Below, piece after piece: positions 9,195 to 16,953 of a DNA stretch of 64,000 nucleotides. Origin of the DNA: Phyllobacterium zundukense (GTDB lineage: Bacteria; Pseudomonadota; Alphaproteobacteria; Rhizobiales; Rhizobiaceae); assembly GCF_025452195.1 (NCBI RefSeq), contig NZ_CP104973.1:2029001-2093000 (forward strand). Reading direction: 5' to 3'. A program made the translations under genes and the position numbers. How positions within the stretch are numbered: the first letter of the stretch is position 1; each line of letters begins with the position of its first letter. Below the pieces are notes generated by a model, which was not told the origin of the DNA, ran no database searches, and saw only the letters and a program-made list of their open reading frames with translations.

Positions 9195-9511
9195 CTTGAG
9201 GTGCCGCTTTCCAGGGAGAGAGCGGAGAATTGGGAAGCCGGTCAGGATATGCAAATCCGGACCATGGCGGCCTGCAAATGATGCTTTTCTGCGCTTCCGG
9301 TGCTCATGGACTTTATGTCCACTCCGCTCCGGTTCTCGCAAAGCACCATTTTCGGCTCGCCCTGGTTCCAAATTTGTCCACATCCTCAACCCGGCGCTGC
9401 CCCCGCAACGGTAGTGGAGTGGAAAACGCGGCAAAACAGCCACTGGGAGGATATCCCGGGAAGGCGCCGCGAAGCCGGAAACGGCAACTCCAGAGCCCGG
9501 AAACCAGCCTC
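9195..9511 (+). promoter_or_regulatory. Cobalamin riboswitch, split by an inserted repeat
   Basis: The 3' half (9391-9511) carries the hallmark boxes GCTGCCCCCGCAAC at 9396-9409, a GCCACTGG segment at 9438-9446, CGGGAAGGC at 9457-9465 and the B12 box AGCCCGGAAACCAGCC at 9494-9509. The 5' half (9200-9260) has GGTGCCGC, a GGGAAGCCGG box at 9232-9241 and AAATCCGG ending at 9260. In a typical alphaproteobacterial switch the last element would join directly to CGCTGCCCCCGC; here about 130 bases of a dispersed repeat intervene. It lies upstream of the Rieske demethylase gene at 9644. Whether it still folds and senses cobalamin is unknown. Confidence 0.82.
9238..9394. repeat. Family A element inside the riboswitch (copy A1)
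   Basis: The segment from about 9261 (CCATGGCGGCCTGCAAATG) to 9390 matches the elements at 36102, 62788 and 63636. It contains the duplicated GCGCTCCGGTGCTC-type word flanking a small GGAC/GTCC palindrome. CCGG flanks it at 9257-9260 and 9391-9394, a possible 4-base target duplication. Its arms also pair outward to 9238/9394 (CCGG-TCAGGATATG against the reverse complement of CATCCTCAACCCGG), so the whole block can fold as one long hairpin. Confidence 0.72.
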
Positions 9512-9643
9512 GAGTGACAAAACCGACTGATCGCGGTGGGCGATCAAGGAGCATGATTTTGTGCAGGCGACGTTTGACTTGCGCGGAGGTCCTCCTTCAC
9601 CACCAGTCAGTTCTTTCGCGGGCTATAAGAGCGAGGACACGAC

Positions 9644-10885
9644 ATGGACTTAACGAACGAACTGCTCCGGAATCTCAGGAACCGGAAACCAGGATACGGA
9701 CTTGAACAGGCATTCTATTCCGATCCGGATTATTACCGTCTCGATATGGAAAATATCTTCTATCGCGATTGGCTGTTCATCGGCCATGATTGCGAGGTGG
9801 CCAAGCCGGGCAACTACTTTACGGTTCAGGTTGGTGACTATCCGGTCGTCATCGTACGCGACCGCCAAAAACAGATCAGGGCTTTCCACAATTCCTGCCG
9901 CCATCGCGGATCGCGTGTTTGTGCCGCTGAAAGGGGTACAGCGGCGAAGCTCGTTTGCCCCTACCATCAGTGGACCTATGAACTGGACGGCCGCCTGCTG
10001 TTCGCGCGCCAGATGGGCGATGATTTTGACGCCAGCCAGCATAGTCTCAAAACGGTGCATTGCGAGAGCGTCGGCGGCTATATCTTCATCTGCCTGGCGC
10101 CTGCCGCTCCGGATTTCGGCCCGACACGTGCCCTGCTCGAACCCTATCTCGCGCCGCATCGCCTGACCGAGACAAAGGTGGCATTCCAGAGTTCGATTGT
10201 CGAAAAGGGCAACTGGAAACTGGTCTGGGAAAATAATCGGGAATGCTACCACTGCGTCGCCAACCATCCCGAACTGTGCAAAACTTTCCCCGAAGCGCCA
10301 AGCGCCACCGGGATCCAGGGCTCCAAAGAGGACCCTGAGATGGTCGCGCATTGGGAAAAGTGCGAAGCAGCCGGCCTCCCAAGTGTTTTCCGTATCGCAG
10401 AAGACGGCCAATATCGTGCCACACGCGTGCCACTGCTCAGCGGCGCCGAGAGCTATACGATCAGTGGCAAGCGTGCGGTCGGCAGGCAACTCAGTGATGA
10501 CGTCAATGCACAGCAGATCGGCTCGCTACTGCTCTATCACTACCCTAGCACGTGGAACCATGTTCTCGGCGATCAGGCGATATCCTTTCGCGTGCTTCCG
10601 CTTGGACCGAACGAGACCGAGGTCACGACCAAGTGGCTCGTGCACAAGGATGCGGTCGAAGGCGTCGATTACAATCTCGAAGAACTGACGCATGTCTGGC
10701 TCGAGACCAACAATCAGGATCGCCGTATCGTTGAAGAAAACGCATTCGGTATCCGCTCACCAGCCTATGAGCCCGGTCCTTATTCGGTCGAACACGAGGG
10801 CGGCGTGCTGCAATTCCTCGAATGGTACAGCAATTCCATGGAAACAAGGCTCTCCGGCGAAACCAAACTCAGCAAGGTAGCATGA
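9644..10885 (+). CDS. gbcA: Rieske non-haem iron demethylase, glycine-betaine type (GbcA-like)
   Basis: A 413-residue Rieske oxygenase alpha subunit. The [2Fe-2S] ligands are C85-x-H87 and C105-x2-H108, and the mononuclear iron site is in NNRECYHCVANHPE with H203 and H208. Length and overall sequence resemble GbcA, which oxidatively removes a methyl group from glycine betaine and releases formaldehyde. Carnitine- or stachydrine-type relatives share the fold, so the exact N-methyl substrate is open. It overlaps the reductase gene by 4 bases. A cobalamin riboswitch lies upstream, which would make expression depend on B12 status. Confidence 0.82.
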   Translation: MDLTNELLRNLRNRKPGYGLEQAFYSDPDYYRLDMENIFYRDWLFIGHDCEVAKPGNYFTVQVGDYPVVIVRDRQKQIRAFHNSCRHRGSRVCAAERGTAAKLVCPYHQWTYELDGRLLFARQMGDDFDASQHSLKTVHCESVGGYIFICLAPAAPDFGPTRALLEPYLAPHRLTETKVAFQSSIVEKGNWKLVWENNRECYHCVANHPELCKTFPEAPSATGIQGSKEDPEMVAHWEKCEAAGLPSVFRIAEDGQYRATRVPLLSGAESYTISGKRAVGRQLSDDVNAQQIGSLLLYHYPSTWNHVLGDQAISFRVLPLGPNETEVTTKWLVHKDAVEGVDYNLEELTHVWLETNNQDRRIVEENAFGIRSPAYEPGPYSVEHEGGVLQFLEWYSNSMETRLSGETKLSKVA

Positions 10886-11976
10886 TGAATATGACGCTTC
10901 CTCAGACCTACCCGCACCTCGATCAGATGCAGCCATGGAATGATCGACTGCATCTGCTGGAGTGTCTTTCGGTCATCGAGGAAGCGCCCAACGTGAAAAC
11001 TTTCACGTTCAGATCGGACAATCAGAACTGGTTTCGCTATGAGCCAGGCCAGTTCATGACGTTCGAATTGCCGGTGCAGCCGGAAGCCGTCTTGCGCACA
11101 TTTACATTGTCATCCAGCCCATCGCGGCCATTCACCATTGCCGTGACGGCGAAGGCCCAGGACAGCAGTATAGGTGCGCGGTGGATGCTCGATCATTTGA
11201 CGCCGGGTGCGCGGTTAAAGGCATTCGGGCCGCTCGGCGATTTCTCCATGCGCAAGCATCCCGGTGAGAAATACCTGTTTATCTCGGCGGGTTCGGGCAT
11301 CACGCCGATGATGTCGATGACGCGCTGGATGCACGATTGCGCCCCGCAAAGCGATGTCAACTTCGTGACCTGCGCACGGCGGCCCAGCGACATCATCTTC
11401 CGCAGGGAACTCGAATACCTGACAAGCTGCATGCCGAACCTGAAGCTCGCCTTCCTGATCAAGGAACACGAGATGGGGCAGGTGTGGACCGGTATTCGCG
11501 GCCGTTTCGAAGAGGCGCGGTTGCCATTGCTTTCACCGGACTTCAGGGACAGGACCATCTTCTGTTGTGGGCCTGAAACCTTCATGCGCGATGTCCGCAC
11601 CATGCTCGAAGCATCCGGCTTCGACATGACGCATTATCACCAGGAGAGTTTCGGACCTGCTGCCGAACCGGTGTTGCCGATGATGGATGCGATATCGACA
11701 GAGGCCGTCGAGAGATCAGCGATGGTCAGCTTTTCCATGTCGGGCATGGAAGTGCCATGTGCGCCGGGCGAAACGATCCTGAAGGCCGCACGCGGTGCCG
11801 GGATACGCATTGCGGCGGCTTGTGAGTCGGGACTCTGCGGCACCTGCAAGGTTATGAAAATTTCCGGCGAGGTCGACATGGACCACAATGGCGGTATTCT
11901 CGACGATGAGATCGACGAGGGCTATGTGCTCGCGTGCTGTTCCAAACCGCTTGGTAACGTTGAAATTGAGGCTTGA
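10882..11976 (+). CDS. gbcB: Ferredoxin-NAD(P)H reductase partner of the Rieske demethylase (GbcB-like)
   Basis: A 364-residue electron-transfer protein. The N-terminal FAD domain has the RTFTLSSSP segment near residue 73, the NAD domain has ISAGSGITPM near 135, and a plant-type [2Fe-2S] domain at the C-terminus carries CESGLCGTCKVM plus a later cysteine in LACCSKP. This is the GbcB architecture and it would pass electrons from NADH to the adjacent oxygenase. ATG 10882 overlaps the gbcA stop (ATGA) and gives the usual length; an upstream in-frame start lies inside gbcA. It converges on the PanB-like gene with only 7 bases between the stops. Confidence 0.82.
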   Translation: MMNMTLPQTYPHLDQMQPWNDRLHLLECLSVIEEAPNVKTFTFRSDNQNWFRYEPGQFMTFELPVQPEAVLRTFTLSSSPSRPFTIAVTAKAQDSSIGARWMLDHLTPGARLKAFGPLGDFSMRKHPGEKYLFISAGSGITPMMSMTRWMHDCAPQSDVNFVTCARRPSDIIFRRELEYLTSCMPNLKLAFLIKEHEMGQVWTGIRGRFEEARLPLLSPDFRDRTIFCCGPETFMRDVRTMLEASGFDMTHYHQESFGPAAEPVLPMMDAISTEAVERSAMVSFSMSGMEVPCAPGETILKAARGAGIRIAAACESGLCGTCKVMKISGEVDMDHNGGILDDEIDEGYVLACCSKPLGNVEIEA

Positions 11977-11983
11977 AACGCCT

Positions 11984-12781
11984 TTAACTGCTTGAAAGTT
12001 CTTTTAGAAACCGATTCAACTCGTCTTGGGGGATTCCGACCGTATGTTCCGGGCCCGGATAGACTTGCGATTGAACATCGGAGACGAACTCCGCAAAGGC
12101 TGTGACCCTTTCCTGCTGCAGGCGGTCATATTCGGCGCTGAAGTTGCGATATACCTTGGCGTGACGTGGATAATGGCCGCGATTCGAGCCAAGAACATCT
12201 TGCGCGAACAGGTACTGCGCATCACAGCCCACGCCGGCGCCCATTGAAATCATAAACAGCGATGTGCGCTCGGAAATTGCTGTCGCAATCGGAACAGGCA
12301 CAACTTCTATTTCTGCTGCGAATGCGCCAGCATCTTCCAATGCTTTGGTCTGTCGCCATACCTCGAATGCGCTTTCGGCCGTTTTCCCTACAGCCTTGAA
12401 ACCGCCGGTCCAAGTCGCCTGCGACGGGATTAGCCCTACGTGACCGCAAACAGGGATCCCTTCGTTACGCATGCTACGTACGGTGGCGACGCTTGCGGCG
12501 CAATAAACCGCATCGCCGCCCGCCCTAAGCGCCTTGAACGCCGCGCGGATGTACTCTTCTGCGGTTACGAAATCACCATACTCCAACCCGGGCACCGCGA
12601 ACACCGAGGGCGCAGCGTCGCGAAACTCGGGCGTAAGCAATGATGGCGGGACAGATAGCATGTCTACGCCGGCGCATTCGGCGGCCTGTGCTTCCTCCAA
12701 CGTTTCCACACGCAGCATAGTCAATTGACGCCGACCTTTCAGCGCGAGGACGTCGGCGACGGTGGGTCGCTGGTTTTTCAT
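11984..12781 (-). CDS. Ketopantoate hydroxymethyltransferase-like protein (PanB family)
   Basis: A 265-residue TIM-barrel protein related to PanB, starting MKNQRPTVADVLALKG. PanB transfers a hydroxymethyl group from 5,10-methylene-tetrahydrofolate to 3-methyl-2-oxobutanoate. This copy is the last gene of the mocDEF operon, so a housekeeping pantothenate role is less likely than a C1-related role in demethylation; that is inference. Start 12781 is preferred because AGGA lies 5 bases upstream; in-frame ATGs at 12787 and 12799 overlap the mocF end. Confidence 0.7.
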   Translation of the reverse strand: MKNQRPTVADVLALKGRRQLTMLRVETLEEAQAAECAGVDMLSVPPSLLTPEFRDAAPSVFAVPGLEYGDFVTAEEYIRAAFKALRAGGDAVYCAASVATVRSMRNEGIPVCGHVGLIPSQATWTGGFKAVGKTAESAFEVWRQTKALEDAGAFAAEIEVVPVPIATAISERTSLFMISMGAGVGCDAQYLFAQDVLGSNRGHYPRHAKVYRNFSAEYDRLQQERVTAFAEFVSDVQSQVYPGPEHTVGIPQDELNRFLKELSSS

Positions 12782-12788
12782 GGTCATC

Positions 12789-14027
12789 CTAGGCTGCAAG
12801 CAATGATTTGAGTTTTACGTCGGCGGTAGAAAGCTGGGCGGAATCCGGTCTCGCGCCACGGGCGATAAGCATCTCGGCAAGCCTTATGTCCTTTGCTACC
12901 GAATTGCCGGGGCCAATGCCGCTCGCGGCGACAAGACGGCCATCGGCAGCAAGGTGGAACAGAATGAAGGCACCATCGCCGAGATCGCGGCGGATCGATT
13001 TCGTACCCTCGTCCGAGAGGCCCGCGACCTGCAGACCGAGTTCATACTGATCCGACCAGAACCACGGTACCGCTTGATGCGGCTCCCGTGCACCGAGCAT
13101 GTTGCGCGCAGCCAGGGCGCCCTGTTCCTGTGCATTGCGCCATGCTTCGAGCCGCACCCGGCGCCCGCCGTAAACAGCGAGCGGGAAGATACAGCAGTCG
13201 CCTGCCGCATAAATATCCGGATCGCTGGTCTGCAACCAATCATTGACGACGATACCGTTGCCTGTTTCGAGACCGGATGCTTCGGCCAGCGCGGTCACCG
13301 GCGTCGCACCTATGCCGATGATGGCGAGGTCAGCCACGATGACGTTTCCTGTCGAAAGTGTGATCGCAACATTGTCTGCAGCGTCGGCAAAGGAGACTAT
13401 TCCGGTATCGCACAGAATGGTCACACCTTCGTGGCGATGGCGCGTGTCGATGACCCTGGCGATTTCCTCCGGGACGCCGCGCATCATGATGCGGCTTTGC
13501 GCCTCGATCACAGTGACCGACGCGCCGCGCTTACGAGCGCTGGCCGCAAGTTCAAGCCCGATGAACCCGCCGCCGACAATGACGATGCGTGCTCCTGGCT
13601 GAAACCTTGCCCGGATGGCGAGCGCATCGTCAAAACTGCGCAGGGTGGTGCAATGCTTGCTGCCCGCTGCGAGAGGCAGGGGGCGCGGAATGGCACCTGT
13701 CGCAAACAGAAGACCCTCATAGGGGATTTGCCGGCCATCCTCAAGTGTGACGCGCTTTTCCTCCCGGTCGATTGACGTCGCCGTCGAGCTGCCGATGAAG
13801 TCGATGTTCTTTTCGTTAAACAGGGATGCGGCGGCTATGGTGCGAGGTGCTGGATGGTCCTCCGAGACCATCGCTTCCTTGGAAAGAGGCGGGCGCTCAT
13901 AGGGGAGGTGCTTTTCCGTGCCGATCAAGGTGACGGGTCCATCGTAGCCGTTTTCCCGCAATGCAAAAGCCGCGCGCACGCCGCATTCGCCAGCGCCAAT
14001 GATGACCATTCCTCGTTCCATCGCCAT
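12789..14027 (-). CDS. mocF: NAD(P)H:Rieske ferredoxin reductase (MocF-like)
   Basis: A 412-residue FAD-dependent pyridine nucleotide-disulfide-type reductase of the ferredoxin reductase class. The FAD motif GAGECGVRAA is near residues 10-19, the NAD motif VGGGFIGLELA near 150-160 and the second FAD-binding TSDPDIYAAGDC near 265. It would reduce the Rieske ferredoxin encoded directly upstream; the two genes overlap (TAATG). In rhizopine-degrading Rhizobium leguminosarum the MocDEF set is an oxygenase, a Rieske ferredoxin and a reductase, matching this order and these sizes. Naming rests on that arrangement. Confidence 0.75.
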   Translation of the reverse strand: MAMERGMVIIGAGECGVRAAFALRENGYDGPVTLIGTEKHLPYERPPLSKEAMVSEDHPAPRTIAAASLFNEKNIDFIGSSTATSIDREEKRVTLEDGRQIPYEGLLFATGAIPRPLPLAAGSKHCTTLRSFDDALAIRARFQPGARIVIVGGGFIGLELAASARKRGASVTVIEAQSRIMMRGVPEEIARVIDTRHRHEGVTILCDTGIVSFADAADNVAITLSTGNVIVADLAIIGIGATPVTALAEASGLETGNGIVVNDWLQTSDPDIYAAGDCCIFPLAVYGGRRVRLEAWRNAQEQGALAARNMLGAREPHQAVPWFWSDQYELGLQVAGLSDEGTKSIRRDLGDGAFILFHLAADGRLVAASGIGPGNSVAKDIRLAEMLIARGARPDSAQLSTADVKLKSLLAA

Positions 14028-14341
14028 TATCCCAGCTGTATCAATACTTTACCGGCCTCGACCTTGACCGGGTAGGTTTTAAGGTTGATGCAGACCGGCG
14101 CTCCCTTGGCTTCTCCGGTCTTATAGTTGAAGCGGCCATTGTGCTTGGGGCACTCGATGATCTCGTCCATCACAAGACCATCGGCGAGATGGATATGTTC
14201 ATGAGTGCACAGCCCGTCCGTAGCAAAAAACTCATCGTCCGGGCTGCGGTAGATTGCAAAGGTCTTTCCAGCATGGTCGAAACGCATGACGTCTTCTTCG
14301 TCTATGTCGTTTGAAGTGCAGGCCTCCACCCAGTTGCTCAT
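14027..14341 (-). CDS. mocE: Rieske [2Fe-2S] ferredoxin (MocE-like)
   Basis: A 104-residue soluble Rieske ferredoxin. The ligands are C45-x-H47 and C64-x2-H67 (CTHEHIH and CPKHNG). It lacks any signal or membrane segment, as expected for an electron carrier between a cytoplasmic reductase and a membrane oxygenase. It lies between mocD (30 bases upstream) and mocF (1-base overlap). A GGGAGGATCG-type ribosome binding site precedes the ATG. Confidence 0.82.
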   Translation of the reverse strand: MSNWVEACTSNDIDEEDVMRFDHAGKTFAIYRSPDDEFFATDGLCTHEHIHLADGLVMDEIIECPKHNGRFNYKTGEAKGAPVCINLKTYPVKVEAGKVLIQLG

Positions 14342-14371
14342 CGTTCGATCCTCCCGGTCGCTTATGGACTA

Positions 14372-15475
14372 TTATTCCGCTGCCGCCGCGACAGGTTCGC
14401 TATGGAACTCCTCGCGATAGGGCTTGGCGGTCGGCGGCAATTCCCGCTTGAGGAAATAGTCCTCGTTGCGCAACTGGCGCAGGAATGCAGGCACCATCTC
14501 GCGGTACGCGTGCAGGATGGACGGGTTTGCCGCCGGCAAATCGTGTCTGATCATGGCATGCAGCTGCGGCAGCGCGTGATAGGGCACCATCGGGAACATG
14601 TGATGTTCGACGTGGTAGTTCATGTTCCAGTAGATGAACCGGCTGGCCGAGTTCATAAGAACGGTACGGCTATTGAGCCGGTGATCGGTGACATTGTCGG
14701 CAAGCCCGCCATGCTGCAGAAGCCCCGTGAGCACATGATGCCAAGCGCCGTACAGTCGCGGCAGGCCGATCAGCACCAGCGGCAGAATCGATCCGAGGTA
14801 TAACGAAAGCGCGATCGTGGCGAGATAAATCGCGGTCCAGATACGGGCGATACGGACGACTTTTGGCTGTTCCTGCTCGGGAATGAAGGTCTTTTCCTCG
14901 GCGCTGACGATTCCCAGAGCGTTGCGAATGAGGTCGCCTATGGCGTGCCAGACATCCAGAATACCGAAGAAATTCAATGCGACACGCAACAGATCGGGTG
15001 GACGCATGACCGCAATCTCCGGATCGCGGCCGACAATGACCGTGTCCGTATGATGCCGCGTATGGCTCCAGCGCCATGTGACTGGATTGCGCATGATCAT
15101 GAAGCAGGCGATCTGGTAGACGACATCATTCATCCAGCGTGTCTTGAACGCCGTACCGTGGCCGCATTCATGCCAGCGGCTGTCCGAGGCGGAACCATAA
15201 AGGACGCCATAGGCGAGGAAAAACGGCACGCAAAGCCAGCTGCCCCAGAAATAAACGCCAAGGCCGGCGAAGACCAGCATGCTGCCGAGCCAGATCGCTG
15301 TGTCACGGATCGCCGGGCCATCGGAGCGCTTCATCAGCTCTTTCATCTGCTTGCGAGGGATGTCGGTGTGATACCATTCGGCTGCAGCAAGACCCGACTC
15401 CACAGCCAGTTGCGAGTCACGGCCGATCAGGCTGTAATCGCGCCTTGTCGGCATGGCGAGCGCTACTGAATGCAT
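14372..15475 (-). CDS. mocD: Membrane di-iron oxygenase of the fatty acid desaturase family (MocD-like)
   Basis: A 367-residue integral membrane protein with the three histidine boxes of di-iron desaturases/hydroxylases: H102ECGH106, H138TRHH142 and H288VEHH292. Hydrophobic stretches lie around 58-95, 115-130 and 213-240. Together with the adjacent Rieske ferredoxin and reductase it matches MocD of the rhizopine system, which removes the O-methyl group of 3-O-methyl-scyllo-inosamine. A lipid desaturase is the alternative, but the dedicated electron chain and the adjacent inositol genes argue for the moc role. It is divergent from a LacI gene. Confidence 0.72.
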   Translation of the reverse strand: MHSVALAMPTRRDYSLIGRDSQLAVESGLAAAEWYHTDIPRKQMKELMKRSDGPAIRDTAIWLGSMLVFAGLGVYFWGSWLCVPFFLAYGVLYGSASDSRWHECGHGTAFKTRWMNDVVYQIACFMIMRNPVTWRWSHTRHHTDTVIVGRDPEIAVMRPPDLLRVALNFFGILDVWHAIGDLIRNALGIVSAEEKTFIPEQEQPKVVRIARIWTAIYLATIALSLYLGSILPLVLIGLPRLYGAWHHVLTGLLQHGGLADNVTDHRLNSRTVLMNSASRFIYWNMNYHVEHHMFPMVPYHALPQLHAMIRHDLPAANPSILHAYREMVPAFLRQLRNEDYFLKRELPPTAKPYREEFHSEPVAAAAE

Positions 15476-15533
15476 ATGAGACCTCCCTCAATCAGTCGGA
15501 AGAACATACGCGTTGGTGCAACCTGCCTCAATC

Positions 15534-15597
15534 TGAAATGATGAAATTCTATCATTTTCAATCAGAGATTGGTATAAATGACTGATAGATTCTATCA
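15534..15597. promoter_or_regulatory. Palindromic operators between mocD and the LacI gene
   Basis: TGATAGATTCTATCA at 15583-15597 is a palindrome with perfect 7-base arms. A related imperfect one, GATGAAATTCTATCA, lies at 15540-15554 within a longer imperfect palindrome (15534-15560). A similar CTATCA/TGATAG palindrome at 16816 precedes the isomerase gene. They are the best candidates for LacI-family binding sites controlling mocDEF and the regulator itself. Confidence 0.65.
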
Positions 15598-15610
15598 GGG
15601 AGCGCATGAG

Positions 15611-16642
15611 GTGGCAAACAGGCCGACAATCTCCGATCTGGCGCGTGCGGCGGGAGTGGGAGTCGCGACAGTCGACAGGGTCCTAAACGGACGGCTGCCA
15701 GTGCGCGAGGAAACGGCGCGGCGGGTATATGAGGCGGCCAACAGCATCGGATACCATGCGGCCGGGTTGATCCGCCAGCGTATGCGGCAGGAATTGCCTG
15801 AATACCGGCTGGGATTTTTGTTGCAGAAACCCGGGCACCATTTCTATCAGGAGTTTGCGCGGGAGATCGAGAATGCTGTCAGCCAGGCGTCGCATTTCCG
15901 CGGCGTTCCTGCGATAGAGTTTTGCGCCTCGCAAGCGCCGGACGAGATCGTCACCAAGCTGAAACTGTTGGCGGGACGCTGTCGTTCGATCGGCCTGGTT
16001 GCGCCGGACCATCCGTCCATCACAGCTGCTGTCGATGAATTGAAGGCCAAGAATATCTCGGTTTTTTCGCTGCTTTCGGATTTTGCCGCCGGAATCCGCG
16101 AAGGTTATGTCGGCGTCAACAACCGCAAGGTAGGCCGTACGGCGGCCTGGATGATCACCAAAGCCGCCAAAAAGCCCGGAAAAGTCGCAATTTTTGTCGG
16201 AAGCCATCGCTTCCACGGGCACGAACTGCGCGAAATCGGTTTTCGTGCTTTCTTCCGTGAAGAGGCGCCGCAGTTCACTGTGTTAGACACGATGGTCAAT
16301 CTGGAGACGCGCCAGATCACCAATGAGGCGATGGCGGAGCTGCTGCGCCGCCATCCGGACCTTGCCGGCTGCTATGTAGCCGGCGGTGGAATGGAAGGCG
16401 CGATCAGTGCGATTCGCGAGGCGCAATTGGAACAGTCTCCGGTGATGATCGTCAATGAAATCACCCCGGAATCGCGGGCGGCGCTGGCCGACAAAATCGT
16501 CACCATGGTCATCGCGACTCCCTTGCCAAGGCTCTGCCGGGAACTCACGGAGCTCATGGGTCACGCCATCGAAAGCGGCGCGGCCAACGCTCCGGGCCAG
16601 ACCTTTTTGCCGTTCGATATCTACCTTCCAGAGAACATCTGA
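15611..16642 (+). CDS. LacI family transcriptional regulator
   Basis: A 343-residue repressor. The N-terminal helix-turn-helix reads TISDLARAAGVGVATVDRVLNG (residues about 5-26; one stretch, helix 2 begins at VATVDR), followed by a hinge helix and a periplasmic-binding-like effector domain. GTG 15611 is preferred: GGGAG lies 8 bases upstream and the family N-terminus fits. An in-frame ATG at 15578 would place a strong palindromic operator inside the coding start. It is divergent from mocDEF and followed by the isomerase gene, and palindromes occur at both promoters, so it probably responds to a rhizopine or inositol derivative. Confidence 0.85.
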   Translation: MANRPTISDLARAAGVGVATVDRVLNGRLPVREETARRVYEAANSIGYHAAGLIRQRMRQELPEYRLGFLLQKPGHHFYQEFAREIENAVSQASHFRGVPAIEFCASQAPDEIVTKLKLLAGRCRSIGLVAPDHPSITAAVDELKAKNISVFSLLSDFAAGIREGYVGVNNRKVGRTAAWMITKAAKKPGKVAIFVGSHRFHGHELREIGFRAFFREEAPQFTVLDTMVNLETRQITNEAMAELLRRHPDLAGCYVAGGGMEGAISAIREAQLEQSPVMIVNEITPESRAALADKIVTMVIATPLPRLCRELTELMGHAIESGAANAPGQTFLPFDIYLPENI

Positions 16643-16815
16643 GCGGCATTTACACGCGGCCACAATCAAATTGCCCGCGCCGGTTGAAATTCCTGCGGCG
16701 GAATCGAGGATTCATGTTCCATTTTTGCATGTTCTTGCGCCAGATCCGGACATTCTTGCGCAGAAGCTCCGCCGGATCCCGCAGGCCCTGTTCTCTTTTT
16801 CTCACGCATCGGAAT

Positions 16816-16831
16816 CTATCAGAAATGATAG
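16816..16831. promoter_or_regulatory. LacI-type operator upstream of the isomerase gene
   Basis: CTATCAGAAATGATAG has perfect 6-base arms and shares its half-site with the palindromes near 15583. It lies 123 bases before the isomerase start. I see no gene in the rest of 16643-16953. Confidence 0.6.
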
Positions 16832-16953
16832 TTTTTCGGCCAAAACGGCGATTGACGGAATAGCGGCTTCGACAGATGGTTGCGCCGGATTTGCGGGCTC
16901 TTGGCAACCCATGGGCGCAGACCGCTTTAAGTACCACCGGGAGTATTATTCAG

